This document shows, in pieces, positions 16,687 to 25,880 of a stretch of 64,000 nt of DNA. The stretch is from Clostridium_AD frigoriphilum (lineage in GTDB: Bacteria; Bacillota; Clostridia; Clostridiales; Clostridiaceae). The stretch spans positions 4,000-67,999 of the forward strand of contig NZ_JAZHFS010000023.1 in NCBI RefSeq assembly GCF_036541405.1. The letters run 5' to 3'. The notes under the pieces are model-generated. The model was not told where the DNA came from. It worked only from the letters and a program-made list of their open reading frames with translations, and did no database searches. Each line of letters begins with the position of its first letter. Within the stretch, counting starts at the first letter, position 1. Made by a program: the position numbers and the translations under genes.

Positions 16687-18726
16687 ATGGCTAGAAACGA
16701 TTTAATTATGAAACCTATCAAGGTTGGTAAAAGAACTCTAAGAAATAGAGTATTTTTAGCACCAATGGGAGAAGGTATGGCAAATCCAGATGGAACGATT
16801 GGTGAACAATTTATTGATTACTATGCTGAGTATGCAAAAGGAGGAACAGCAGTTGTTACACCAGGTGTTATCTGTGTTGACTATCCAGTTGGTAAACCAG
16901 AAAAGTTGATTGCGAGAATGGACCAGCAAGTCAATGTTAAGGATTGGGGTCGATTAGCCGAAAAAATACACCGCTATGGTGGATTATTAATCCCTCAATT
17001 ACACCACGCAGGGGCGCAAACAGATGCATCTATTACTGGTGTAACACCTAAATGTGTATCAGATGTAGATGTAAATCACCAATTAATCATGAGTCACCGC
17101 TTATTAGGGCCTCAAGAAGAATTAACAACAGAAGAAGTAAAGGCAATTGTATTAAAATTTGTGAATGCTTCCTTATATGCTCAATTAGCGGGATGCGATG
17201 GAGTTGCTCTACATGGTGCACATGGTTATTTAATTAACCAATTCTTATCACCAGCAACAAATAAAAGAACAGATGAATATGGTGGAAATTTCGAAAATCG
17301 ATTACGTTTTGCTCGTGAAATTGTAGAAGAAATTCGTAGAGTATGTGGACCAAATTTTATCATCGGTGCTCGTATTCCAGGTCATGAATGGATTGACGGA
17401 GCTTTAACAGATAATGATATTGATGAAATCGCACGTAGACTTGAAGCGGCTGGTTGTGATTATTTTGATGTTAGTGGTGGATTAACAGATAATACAACAT
17501 TAATAATGGAAACATCAAATTACGTAGAAGGAGCCCGTGTACCTTTTGCTGCTAGAATCAAAAAAGCAGTTAATGTCCCAGTGGGAGCTGTTGGTAAAAT
17601 TCGTCATCCGGAATTCGCTAATAAAGTATTAGAAGATGGAAACGCAGACTTTATTATTATGGGTCGTACACTTATTTGTGATCCAGAATGGGCAAACAAA
17701 GTTAAAAATAATACACCTGAAGAAATTAGACCGTGTTTATCATGTTTTGATGGATGTACTGGACGATTATTTAGGGGAGTAGGAGTCAGTTGTGTATTAA
17801 ATCCAAGAAGAAGTAGAGAACACGATATTGGTTATGTACCAAAAGTAGAAGTACCAAAGAATATCGTTGTCGTTGGTGCTGGTCCTGGAGGAATGGAAGC
17901 AGCTTGTGCAGCTGCATCTGTCAATCATAATGTTACATTAATTGAAAAATCATCTGTATTAGGCGGTCAATTTAATTTAGCATGCGTACCTCCACACAAA
18001 GACGCGATAAAAGAAGCACGTGATTGGTATGTTGGTGAGTTAGAAAGAAAAAATGTTACTGTTAAACTAAATACAGAAGCAACTTTGGAAAGTATTTCTG
18101 CACTTAATCCAGATAAAGTTATCTTAGCAACAGGATCAGAAGCTATTAAATCTGTACCTATTCCAGGTGTTGAAAACACTGTAAGTAGCTGGGATATTTT
18201 AAAGAATGTAGAAAATGTACCAGAAGGTAAAAATGTCACTATCATTGGTGGTGGTATTGTAGGATGTGAAGTAGCTGAACTGTTAGCTGAAAATAACAAC
18301 AATGTCACTATTTTAGAAATGCAAAGTCAAATTGCTCAAGGTTTAGAGCCATTCCACACTATGGAAATGTATATTGATTTTGCTAAGAAACAAGTAAATG
18401 TTATAACAGACGTTACAGTTCAATCAATTACCGATGGAAAAGTAGCTTACTTACGTAAAATAAAAGATGAAGTAGATCGTGCATCTGATGTATTGGGACA
18501 AAGTCACTCTGCATCCATTGCTATTGAAGAAAATTATGAAGTACGTGAAGAATCTGTTGATGCTGATTTAATCGTATTAGCAGTAGGTCAAAAATCAGTT
18601 GGTAAAGACTTAGCTGATGCATTATATGAAGCTGGATATGATGTGGTTGTTGTAGGTGACGCTAGCAAACCTCGTAAATTCATTGATGCTGTAACTGAAG
18701 GATATTTTGCTGGTATTGATGCATAA
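16687..18726 (+). CDS. NADH:flavin oxidoreductase, 2,4-dienoyl-CoA reductase / BaiCD type
   Basis: A 679-aa Old Yellow Enzyme family flavo-iron-sulfur protein that reduces activated C=C bonds with NAD(P)H. Residues 1-340 form the FMN-binding TIM barrel (LHGAHGYLINQFLSP, GARIPGHEW). The 4Fe-4S cluster ligands are Cys350, Cys353, Cys357 and Cys369. An FAD motif VVVGAGPGGMEAA follows near residue 394 and a second Rossmann motif IIGGGIVGCEVAEL near residue 520. GGGGGT lies upstream of the ATG. Codon use (more CGT, GTC) differs from neighbours, suggesting transfer with its TetR partner. Natural substrate is unknown. Confidence 0.9.
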   Translation: MARNDLIMKPIKVGKRTLRNRVFLAPMGEGMANPDGTIGEQFIDYYAEYAKGGTAVVTPGVICVDYPVGKPEKLIARMDQQVNVKDWGRLAEKIHRYGGLLIPQLHHAGAQTDASITGVTPKCVSDVDVNHQLIMSHRLLGPQEELTTEEVKAIVLKFVNASLYAQLAGCDGVALHGAHGYLINQFLSPATNKRTDEYGGNFENRLRFAREIVEEIRRVCGPNFIIGARIPGHEWIDGALTDNDIDEIARRLEAAGCDYFDVSGGLTDNTTLIMETSNYVEGARVPFAARIKKAVNVPVGAVGKIRHPEFANKVLEDGNADFIIMGRTLICDPEWANKVKNNTPEEIRPCLSCFDGCTGRLFRGVGVSCVLNPRRSREHDIGYVPKVEVPKNIVVVGAGPGGMEAACAAASVNHNVTLIEKSSVLGGQFNLACVPPHKDAIKEARDWYVGELERKNVTVKLNTEATLESISALNPDKVILATGSEAIKSVPIPGVENTVSSWDILKNVENVPEGKNVTIIGGGIVGCEVAELLAENNNNVTILEMQSQIAQGLEPFHTMEMYIDFAKKQVNVITDVTVQSITDGKVAYLRKIKDEVDRASDVLGQSHSASIAIEENYEVREESVDADLIVLAVGQKSVGKDLADALYEAGYDVVVVGDASKPRKFIDAVTEGYFAGIDA

Positions 18727-18760
18727 TCTATAAAAATCTTACAATTACATATTAAATAAT

Positions 18761-18800
18761 AGCGATATTTAGGTATTAGACCAAGATATCGCTTTTTTTG
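18761..18800 (+). terminator. Terminator after the ene-reductase
   Basis: AGCGATAT (18761-18768) pairs with ATATCGCT (18786-18793), followed by T7. Confidence 0.75.
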
Positions 18801-19504
18801 ATAGTGTAAACTAGTGCGTAGTGCGCTATTTAATTATATGTGACAAATAAGGATGGAAACAGAAGGAAATCGATTGATTGTTTCCTATTTAGTATGCCGG
18901 GTGTGGCATACTAAAAACATATGACAATAATTATTAAATTTGATCTTATGTTTTCTTAAATAACTATATTGTTTATACTTAAAAAATCTATATCATCTAA
19001 ATCTACAAACTGGAAGTTGTTAATCTTCAAGCCAAAAAGCAGGCCTGTAGCCTCGACTATGACATTTTCCAGTGGTCACCACTATTGTCAAAACTAATAA
19101 AAATGGATTCCGCTGGGAATGACTTATCGCGTCAAACCTTTCGGAATCCATTATTGTTTTTCTTATCATCGGGCTACTGAAGATCACATGCGAGTGTACA
19201 GAACTATTGTCACACACGATTTAATACCGTTTTTCAGCGGAAAACTAACACTTTTCCGCGTTATCAGTTCTGCAGAAAGCACTCTCCCTTTCCGTGGGAA
19301 CATATCCACTTCCTATATTTTGTATCCCGGGGCAGCGTTCAATACTACATATATTGTTATTTGTGAGACATCAATACAACACACTCCACGTGGCTCGAGA
19401 GGATGGTATTGATGTCTGGTGCAAATTTTGACCCCTTCTGTTCGCGAAAACATATCAATGGGTTTTCAGGTGGTTTTTCAGAAATGACCGTTCGTGGGAA
19501 CATG
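18801..19504. repeat. Repeat-rich, higher-GC patch, probable mobile-element relic
   Basis: No gene is supported. It holds a hairpin TTTAGTATGCC/GGCATACTAAA (about 18888-18915), an 11-bp inverted repeat AATGGATTCCG (19102-19112, 19142-19152; 29-nt spacer), a 12-bp inverted repeat AGACATCAATAC (19366-19377, 19406-19417; 28-nt spacer), and copies of CGTGGGAACATRTC (19293, 19493; variant at 19443). Such multiple short repeats occur at IS21-like ends, but no transposase remains. Confidence 0.5.
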
Positions 19505-19986
19505 TCAATAATATGTTCTCTTAACCTTCCCTCTAATCTAAATTTATACTTCTCCAAAAGTCTTATTGAAGGAATATTATTTGAGGCTGTAGTAGCGTAT
19601 AGTTTGTTTAAATTATAATCACTATCGGCAAATGAGAGGTCTATAAACTGTTCTAATATAATACTTTCTAACCCCTTGTTTCTATTATGGTTAGGTAAAT
19701 AATAGCCGAATTCAGCACTATGATTTCTTGGCTTATAATCAAATAATTTAATTTTACCCAAAGGGACACTATTATTATCTCTTTTTACTAATATATAAGT
19801 TTTTTCTTTTATACTATCAATCGAATCCATCATTTTATTAACGTATTCATTATATGATTTTTGTGATCTTAATGGTCGACATGTAAATTGTTCAAAATGT
19901 TTTTCTGCAATATTCCAGTTATATATTTCTCTCAAATATTCCTTTGACAATAAAAGCAGCTGATAATTTTCATGAAAATTATTCAT
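19357..19986 (-). CDS. GNAT acetyltransferase with replaced C-terminus, probably defective
   Basis: A 209-aa ORF. Residues 1-160 are a RimJ/RimL-type GNAT fold: acceptor loop GKIKLFDYKPRNHSAEFGYYLP, the degraded NRNKGLESIILEQFI at the acetyl-CoA loop (usually RxxGxG/A), and ASNNIPSIRLLEKYKFRLEGRLRE. After RLREHII the usual last strand is missing. The reading frame instead enters the repeat patch (DMFPRT..., about 49 foreign residues). The chimeric tail and the altered CoA loop suggest a damaged gene. Confidence 0.6.
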   Translation of the reverse strand: MNNFHENYQLLLLSKEYLREIYNWNIAEKHFEQFTCRPLRSQKSYNEYVNKMMDSIDSIKEKTYILVKRDNNSVPLGKIKLFDYKPRNHSAEFGYYLPNHNRNKGLESIILEQFIDLSFADSDYNLNKLYATTASNNIPSIRLLEKYKFRLEGRLREHIIDMFPRTVISEKPPENPLICFREQKGSKFAPDINTILSSHVECVVLMSHK

Positions 19987-20097
19987 TTAACACCCTCCGG
20001 TACTTATAATATCCTATTAAACCATTAATATATTTACTTAATTAAACTATTGTCTTAATATTAACCTTTCATTTATTAATGTTTCCATAGTTTCACC

Positions 20098-20667
20098 TTA
20101 TAGAGTCTTAATTTCTTTAATCTGATATTCTCCATTTCGTAAATCTAATTTAAATAGTCCGCCTGGGACAGATTTTACTACGTTGATGTCCGCTCCACAG
20201 TAAGTTGGTTGATTATCTACTAATGTCTTTAACACAGCACCATGTGTTACAATTAATATATTTACATCAGAGTATATGCTATCGTAGTAATTTAAGCCTT
20301 GTATTGCTCTTGAAAAAACATTCTTTTCGGGTTCCATTTCAGGGACGTCTAAATTGGGAAACTTAAATTTAATCTCTTCTCCTAACAAACCTTCCGCTAA
20401 ACCAAAAAATCTCTCGATAAATAATTCATCAATTATTATTGCTCCCTTGTAACCAATACTATTTGAAAAAATCAATGCACTCTCACTGGCACGAGATAGA
20501 GGGCTAGATACAATATAATTAATATCACCGATACTTCTTTTGAACATAAAAGCAACTTGTTCAATCTTCTTTTTCCCTGTTTCATTTAGTGGGATATCTG
20601 TGTGTCCTTGACACCTATCTATAGTATTCCAATCTGTTTCTCCATGTCTTAGTAAAAAAATACTCAC
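20098..20667 (-). CDS. Histidine phosphatase family protein (phosphoglycerate mutase-like)
   Basis: A 189-aa branch-1 histidine phosphatase. The catalytic motif LLRHGETDWN is at residues 5-14, the second phosphate-binding Arg is in SSPLSRASESA, the acid is in ERFFGLAEG, and the second His is in IVTHGAVLK. The length and motifs fit CobC/GpmB-like phosphatases rather than dPGM. The substrate is unknown. It stands alone in the accessory zone, near a broken sugar isomerase on the same strand. Confidence 0.85.
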   Translation of the reverse strand: MSIFLLRHGETDWNTIDRCQGHTDIPLNETGKKKIEQVAFMFKRSIGDINYIVSSPLSRASESALIFSNSIGYKGAIIIDELFIERFFGLAEGLLGEEIKFKFPNLDVPEMEPEKNVFSRAIQGLNYYDSIYSDVNILIVTHGAVLKTLVDNQPTYCGADINVVKSVPGGLFKLDLRNGEYQIKEIKTL

Positions 20668-20830
20668 AAAATCATCTCCTCATTTTGGTCTGGAAATAAT
20701 ATTTGCACAAACCATTATATTTCTCCCCTTTTAGAATTCTTTACTGATAGTTTTAACATCTCACCTTTCTTAAATCAACAATATTTTATTATTGCAACAG
20801 GATTAAGTACTATATAGATTATTTCTGTTT

Positions 20831-21604
20831 TCATGGATTATAAATTTTTAATGCTTCCAGCCTTTTTGCTCGCTCAAATGCTTTATGTGAAAATTCTTTA
20901 GCAGGTAAATCCTCATAATCCCAATTCATAGGCTCTATTGCAGTCGCACCAGAATAACACGTTTTCGCGATTTTTTTCATGGCTGTGGACCAATCAATCG
21001 TGCCGTCAAAGGGTAAACCGTGTTGGGCATGACTTCAGTTATTATCATGTAAATGTAGTGCCATCACCCGGGAACCGTACATGGATAATAAATCATAGCC
21101 GGGATAGTAGTGGTAGTGATGTCCGCAGTCATAACAGAATCCGATACGCAGGGAATCCACTTGCTCCAGCACATATGCCAAATTGGCAAGGTTGCGTAAA
21201 TTCTCCAGTGCAACATTGACACCAAGCTGTTCAGCTTTTTCAGTGATTCTTTTGATTCTATCCAGTCCCAATGCGTTATATGGATTGTCTTCATTAGGCA
21301 GGTGCACCACCATTGTCGGAATTTCAAATTCGGCGCAATCTGCAACACATTGCAAATGGCAATCAGTCAAGGCTTCACCGTCAAGATTGTCAAGCCAGAG
21401 GTTGTTCTCATTTTGGACTGGTGTGTGGATATTTTCTATAAAAAGACCTGCTTCCATTGCAATTTGTGGCCCGTTGCGGTAATCATTCCGACCAAAGTCA
21501 TTACTCCACCATAATAAAACGCCATCAAATCCAGCTTCTTTTATTAGCCGATAACGTTCATTTATCGGCAATTCATAGCCAAACCAATCATAAATGTTAA
21601 TCAT
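20831..21604 (-). pseudogene. Sugar phosphate isomerase/epimerase interrupted by one in-frame TGA
   Basis: From ATG 21604 the frame encodes a xylose-isomerase-like TIM barrel (MINIYDWFGYELP ... GFCYDCGHHYHYYPGYDLL ... LHLHDNN) to a TGA at 21035-21037. The same frame continues SHAQHGLPFDGTIDW ... AKRLEALKIYNP for 67 more codons to 20831. The normal family motif is LHLHDNxG.xDQHxLPFDGTIDW, so the TGA replaces one residue, perhaps Gly (GGA). Total 257 codons, the usual family length. The GC content is higher than the surroundings. Confidence 0.75.
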
Positions 21605-21817
21605 AATGCACTTCCTTTCTTGCTTTTTTCGTCATAGCTTTTATATTCAACATTATTTGCCATGAGGTGTTGTTTTTTGTACATTTATCTAGAATAACTA
21701 TAGTTATAAGTATTGGAATAATTATAATAACAATTAATAATCCCATAAGAACCACACTTTTCGAAAGAAAGATGTAAATTTGTCACGTCTAATATGAAAG
21801 GTGTATATTAATACAAG

Positions 21818-22198
21818 CTAAAGGTTATGCCCATTTTCCATGTCGTTTAACTTTCTACTTTTAATTATGCCTACAAGCACTACCTGTAGAATTATGATTG
21901 CTATACTAACGAATATCAGCAATCCAACAGATGTAAAAGGCTTAAAATAATAACTCCACTTTTCATCTGTTGAATAAATTACCATTAAATAGGATGCTAT
22001 AAATGATATAATGTTCCCCAATGCACCTACAGGCAAATTATGTGTTTTCTTACAAATAAAAATTAAAAAAATTAAAACTACTATCATTAAGCCATAGCCA
22101 ATCATTGAACTATTTATTAAATCCTGATACATTGAAAAGTATACATAAGGAAAAGAAAACAACACCAATAGTAATAATCTAATAATCCATTTTTTCAC
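21818..22198 (-). CDS. Four-helix membrane protein, unknown
   Basis: A 126-aa protein with four predicted membrane helices (about residues 5-22, 33-50, 57-80 and 95-117). I chose the GTG at 22198 because GGAGG lies 9 nt upstream and the protein then starts VKKWIIRLLLLV, a normal positive-inside start; the longer frame lacks a ribosome binding site. No family recognised. Confidence 0.55.
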   Translation of the reverse strand: MKKWIIRLLLLVLFSFPYVYFSMYQDLINSSMIGYGLMIVVLIFLIFICKKTHNLPVGALGNIISFIASYLMVIYSTDEKWSYYFKPFTSVGLLIFVSIAIIILQVVLVGIIKSRKLNDMENGHNL

Positions 22199-22423
22199 AC
22201 CCGCATTCCTCCATTTAAAAGATATCAATAACCCTGAGTTCATTAAGGACATCAAAATAGGTTAATATTAAATCTTCATCAGTTATTCTATATGATATTC
22301 CGTTAATTTTTTTAAAGATTATATACTAAAGTTTGTATCAAGATTAGCATAAATATTTACTTTTATAATCCTTCGACATGTTGTATGAATTTACACACTT
22401 CTTACACTTTTACCTAATATTCC

Positions 22424-22516
22424 TCATTTTTTGAGTATGTGTACCTTCTTACTAATAGCTAAGCATATAATGCTAATTATTAGTATTGCTAAGACAAATA
22501 TTGTTATAAATAACAC
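22424..22516 (-). CDS. Possible 30-aa membrane peptide
   Basis: GTG start (22516) with AAAGGTGG 8 nt upstream, a 20-residue hydrophobic stretch (LFITIFVLAILIISIICLAI) and a basic tail SKKVHILKK. It could be a small membrane peptide or chance. No neighbour supports a role. Confidence 0.3.
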   Translation of the reverse strand: MLFITIFVLAILIISIICLAISKKVHILKK

Positions 22517-23278
22517 CGTTTAAGCCACCTTTAGTCGATAATTTTGGTAATTAATAACTTGATTTTCTTTATATTTATATCATGTCATTAAACTAATAGC
22601 CTAAATTCCCAATTAATTCAAATATTGAACTAAAATGTGCTCACTATATAACTATTTAATTGAGATAAATAAACTGCATTCTTTTTGAATATTGATTGCA
22701 CCATGTTTTTTTCTTATATCTTCAAAATAATCAAATAATTTATAAAGGTCATTTTCTGAATAACTTGCTATAGATACATTGGTAATTTTGATAACCATTT
22801 AATTCTTGACGACATATCCATCTGCTCTTCTGATGGAATTTATAATTCCATTGGCACTCATACTGTGTTCATTATATATGGGTAGAGTTTATTCTTGCCA
22901 TCAAAATATAGGAACTCATTGTTTCAATATATTGTACATATTCTATTATTGTGAGCTATTTATAAAACCTATATTCCCTAGACTACTCAATTACTTATTA
23001 TATGACAATTTATTTACATAATTCAACAAATATTCATAAATTTCTTTTATATTTTGCAAAAAAAAACTAACCCTAGATTACTAAAAAAATTTTGCTAATT
23101 TACGTAGCTAATTATTGTTTTATACATAATTTTTATAGTGAATATATTAATGCTAATTTATAATACATTAAATTTAACAAATCAATATGAAATTTTAACG
23201 AATATATAATAGACCCAAAGTGAATATAACTCATTACATTGGGTTTTCACGATATTTAACTGTTAGTAGAGTTAATAC
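22517..23278. other. Gap without clear gene
   Basis: The only notable reading is a minus-strand 48-codon ORF (22652-22798) with no Shine-Dalgarno, preceded in another frame by SANGIINSIRRADGYVV. This may be a gene scrap. ACCCAA (23213-23218) and TTGGGT (23239-23244) could form a weak terminator for the GrpB gene. Confidence 0.35.
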
Positions 23279-23791
23279 TCATAAGCCACATTTCTTATAA
23301 ATTTCAGCAATACAAGGACTTTTAGTTTCGCAATAATTATCAATATCTGTAGGATACCTTAGTGCTGATTGTAATTTAATTGCACTATATTTTTCCCTGT
23401 CTTCCTTGTGTGTTCTCAAATAATTTCTAAAAGTAATGTGCCTTTTTAACTCCACTGAATTTCGTGGGCAAACATATAAATGATGAGTCATAAACTCATG
23501 CTTTTCGGTATAAGAAAATGCTTCTCTATTTTTTATTCCTAAATCGCCTTCATGATAATATCCTAATTTTTTAAGACAAGATTTAACATCATCAAATTTA
23601 TCATAGTTTTCAATAATAACATCAATATCTATAACTGGTTTAGCGAATAACCCTTCTACCGAAGTGCTTCCTACATGCTCAATTGCAATAATATTGTTTT
23701 CAAGTGTTTTTTCTAAATACAACTTTATTTTTATAAATTCATTATTCCAATTAGAATCATATGGAACAACAATCACTTTTAGTGTTTTCAT
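23279..23791 (-). CDS. GrpB family protein (UPF0157, nucleotidyltransferase fold)
   Basis: A 170-aa protein with the family hallmarks: VVPYDSNWNNEF at the start, the nucleotidyltransferase-like IEHVGSTSVEGLFAKPVIDIDVII (residues about 38-61), and HHLYVCPRNSVELKRHITFRNYLR. GrpB proteins are common singletons in Firmicutes and have also been found fused to CoaE. No enzymatic reaction is firmly assigned. GGGGG precedes the start. No partner gene is evident. Confidence 0.85.
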   Translation of the reverse strand: MKTLKVIVVPYDSNWNNEFIKIKLYLEKTLENNIIAIEHVGSTSVEGLFAKPVIDIDVIIENYDKFDDVKSCLKKLGYYHEGDLGIKNREAFSYTEKHEFMTHHLYVCPRNSVELKRHITFRNYLRTHKEDREKYSAIKLQSALRYPTDIDNYCETKSPCIAEIYKKCGL

Positions 23792-23844
23792 TTTGTTACC
23801 CCCAAATAGATATTAGTGATGCATACATCCTTCTCTATAAAATT

Positions 23845-23884
23845 AAAATTCTACAAAGGGATATAAATACCTTTGTAGAATTTT
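23845..23884 (-). terminator. Terminator of the Rrf2 gene
   Basis: Perfect 15-bp stem AAAATTCTACAAAGG / CCTTTGTAGAATTTT with a 10-nt loop, beyond the Rrf2 stop. Confidence 0.75.
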
Positions 23885-23930
23885 ACAGATCACATCCATA
23901 TAAGCAGAGTTCGTTTTTTGAATAGGTACT

Positions 23931-24434
23931 TTACCTTGATTTAAGTTTATTAAACCATTCAACTGTTTCTCTTTTGTGCTCTGGTGGTATTTTATTGCTC
24001 ACTTGATTATGTAACCAACCTAAAGTCTTATTGTTTAAATACATTCTCATCTGTTCTTCCGCTTCTAGCATGACAACTTTTATCAAGCAAGGACATTTTG
24101 TATATGCATCAGGCAAATTTTTTTTATCTAGCAAAACCTCGTTTTGCCTAATTTCTGCACACTGAAATAACGGACTGTTTCCTTCTACTGCCTGAACTAT
24201 GTCCCAAAATGTTATACTTTCAGGATCACGTACTAACTCATATCCACCATTAACACCTATAATTGATCTTACAATACCTGCTTTTCTTAATTTCGTATAT
24301 ACCTTTGATAAATAAGTTTCTGATACTCCTTGAAATGCTGCTAAGTCTTTAATTCCAACTGCTGTCCCTGCTGGAATATCTATCATATATAATAAACAAT
24401 GTAATGCATACTCTACGCCTATGGAAAATTGCAT
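23931..24434 (-). CDS. Rrf2-family transcriptional regulator
   Basis: A 167-aa regulator. The winged helix (FSIGVEYALHCLLYM ... VSETYLSKVYTKLRKAGIVRS) and the NGGYELVRDPESITFWDIVQAVEG wing are classic Rrf2. Cysteines in QCAEIR and KCPCLIK could hold an Fe-S cluster or act as a redox sensor, as in IscR, NsrR and CymR relatives. The ATG at 24434 has AGGAGGC 8 nt upstream; the longer frame lacks this. It is divergent from a flavin-binding protein that it likely controls. Confidence 0.88.
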   Translation of the reverse strand: MQFSIGVEYALHCLLYMIDIPAGTAVGIKDLAAFQGVSETYLSKVYTKLRKAGIVRSIIGVNGGYELVRDPESITFWDIVQAVEGNSPLFQCAEIRQNEVLLDKKNLPDAYTKCPCLIKVVMLEAEEQMRMYLNNKTLGWLHNQVSNKIPPEHKRETVEWFNKLKSR

Positions 24435-24471
24435 TGTAATCCCGCCTCCTAAATAAAAAGATAATCGTCTC

Positions 24472-24579
24472 ATATTACTTTATTATTTTTTAGTAGTCAA
24501 TAAACTTTATTTAATTATTGTTGACTTTTAAAATTTGTCACTATATAATAAAGGTAGACAATACGTATCTGTATTATCT
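24472..24579. promoter_or_regulatory. Divergent consensus promoters with candidate Rrf2 operator
   Basis: Minus strand: TTGACT (24495-24500), 17 bp, TAATAT (24472-24477) for rrf2. Plus strand: TTGACT (24521-24526), 17 bp, TATAAT (24544-24549) for the oxidase-like gene. AGACAATAC-GTATCT-GTATTATCT (24556-24579) is a near-perfect dyad starting at the predicted +1. Confidence 0.7.
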
Positions 24580-24620
24580 ATATTATGCATCACTTAGTAA
24601 AATTAAAGGAGGAAAAATTA

Positions 24621-24992
24621 ATGTTGAATGAAAAATTGCTTGATGTTATTTCCCATGAGGGAGTTGTATCTCTCGTTACTTGTAGTAACAATGAATCACA
24701 CGTAGCCAATACTTGGAATTCTTATATTAATGCTACTGAAGATGGTAGGTTATTAATACCTGCTGCTGGAATGATAAAAACTCAAAAAAACATAGAAGAA
24801 AATGATAAAATTAAAGTTACAATAGGCAGTAAAGAAGTTATGGGATATAGGTCATTAGGAACTGGTTTCTTAATCGAAGGATCTGCAAAATTTGTTAAAT
24901 CAGGTGCGGACTTTGATATGATGAAAGAAAAATTTTCTTTTCTAAATAGAGTTTTAGAAATAACAGTTACATCTGCAAAACAAACAATTTAG
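24621..24992 (+). CDS. Pyridoxamine 5'-phosphate oxidase-like FMN-binding protein
   Basis: A 123-aa split-barrel flavoprotein fold: VVSLVTCSNNESHVANTWNSYI (strands 1-2), LLIPAAGMIKTQKNIEENDKIKVTIG (FMN phosphate region) and GTGFLIEGSAKFVKSG. This family includes FMN reductases, haem-degrading and nitro-reductive proteins as well as true PNPOx; the short length argues against vitamin B6 synthesis. The ATG at 24621 has AAAGGAGG 8 nt upstream. It is divergent from an Rrf2 regulator, so redox or nitrosative stress control is a reasonable inference. Confidence 0.8.
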   Translation: MLNEKLLDVISHEGVVSLVTCSNNESHVANTWNSYINATEDGRLLIPAAGMIKTQKNIEENDKIKVTIGSKEVMGYRSLGTGFLIEGSAKFVKSGADFDMMKEKFSFLNRVLEITVTSAKQTI

Positions 24993-25107
24993 AAAATATA
25001 TTTTTAATAAATGGTTCTTTCATAAAGGATCTAATAATGTTTATTGACTTAAATTTAAATTAGTTAAAAAATAAAATACAAAACCACTTAAAATTAAACT
25101 TAACAAA

Positions 25108-25140
25108 AAAGGAGCCGTTATCTAAAAGATCGGTTCCTTT
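25108..25140. terminator. Terminator between convergent genes
   Basis: AAAGGAGCCG pairs with CGGTTCCTTT (one G-U type pair), loop 13 nt. It serves the convergent oxidase-like and BclA-like genes. Confidence 0.65.
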
Positions 25141-25154
25141 ACATTACGTTTCTA

Positions 25155-25649
25155 TTATCCTACTTTTACAACAGTTACTGTTGTGTCTATGAATCCCATA
25201 ATTCGAGAGCTTGTACTTATTAAAGTTAATGATGAGTTTCTAGCAGTTACGGGAACAAGAACTGTCTTAGCTAAATTTGATTTTTGGTTTTCCACAGGCT
25301 GTGGTGTTAACACTTGAACTCTAGTTTCTGAACCATCTAATAGCGTTTGATTGAGTTTTAATTGGATTATCGCCTCATTGGTTCCATAGGGAAGCGTGGT
25401 CCATACTGCAGATGTGCTATACGTTACTAAATATAGACCTGGTACACTGAAAACTAAACTATTTCCTTTCAATTGTATACTCCTGCCTGTTTTTGTTCTA
25501 TCAACTGTTGAACCTAATAATATTGGATTATTTGAAACTATATTCTGTAGACCTGGATATGAGGTTTCTATTGTAGCTATTGATCTATCAGGTCTATCGT
25601 TGCAGTGGTTATCACAATCTAAACATTTATAAGAATTTGTAGTACACAT
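25155..25649 (-). CDS. BclA C-terminal-like / C1q-fold surface protein
   Basis: A 164-aa protein. A Cys-rich head (MCTTNSYKCLDCDNHCNDRPD) is followed by a beta-rich domain with GRSIQLKGNSLVFSVPGLYLVTYSTS and ending TSSRIMGFIDTTVTVVKVG, which resembles the trimeric C1q/TNF-like BclA C-terminal domain of exosporium proteins. There is no collagen-like repeat. The Cys head suggests disulfide anchoring in the spore outer layer. A GGGGGTG precedes the ATG. Expression during sporulation is inferred only. Confidence 0.65.
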   Translation of the reverse strand: MCTTNSYKCLDCDNHCNDRPDRSIATIETSYPGLQNIVSNNPILLGSTVDRTKTGRSIQLKGNSLVFSVPGLYLVTYSTSAVWTTLPYGTNEAIIQLKLNQTLLDGSETRVQVLTPQPVENQKSNLAKTVLVPVTARNSSLTLISTSSRIMGFIDTTVTVVKVG

Positions 25650-25812
25650 TTATTTAATCACCCCCTTAAATTCAGAAGATTTATTAATCACTATAAGGTA
25701 TGCCACATTGCTAATATTGTTTACATAATTATATATATTTTTTTCGGTATATTGAATTTTTGTTAACCAATAAAATGTATGTTTTTCACATATTTGCTTT
25801 TACAAAAATAGA

Positions 25813-25859
25813 GCTTATTTATATAATAAGCATTATAAATGTCTATTATATAAATAAGC
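25813..25859. repeat. Perfect 16-bp inverted repeat
   Basis: GCTTATTTATATAATA and its complement with a 15-nt loop, 21 bp past the zinc-ribbon gene's stop. It may act as that gene's terminator, although the T-tract is weak. Confidence 0.6.
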
Positions 25860-25880
25860 CCATGGGACTAGTAATAAATC

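Noticed and set aside
19020..19412. Overlapping ORFs of 65 and 97 aa on opposite strands
   Set aside because: They run through the inverted repeats, lack ribosome binding sites and show no protein-like pattern.
21035..21037. TGA as selenocysteine or recoded tryptophan
   Set aside because: No SECIS-like hairpin follows, the family does not use Cys/Sec there, and TGA serves as a normal stop elsewhere in the window (for example at the end of carA's leader ORF and the MerR gene).
22806..23021. 71-aa plus-strand ORF
   Set aside because: No Shine-Dalgarno, low complexity, and it overlaps scraps on the other strand.
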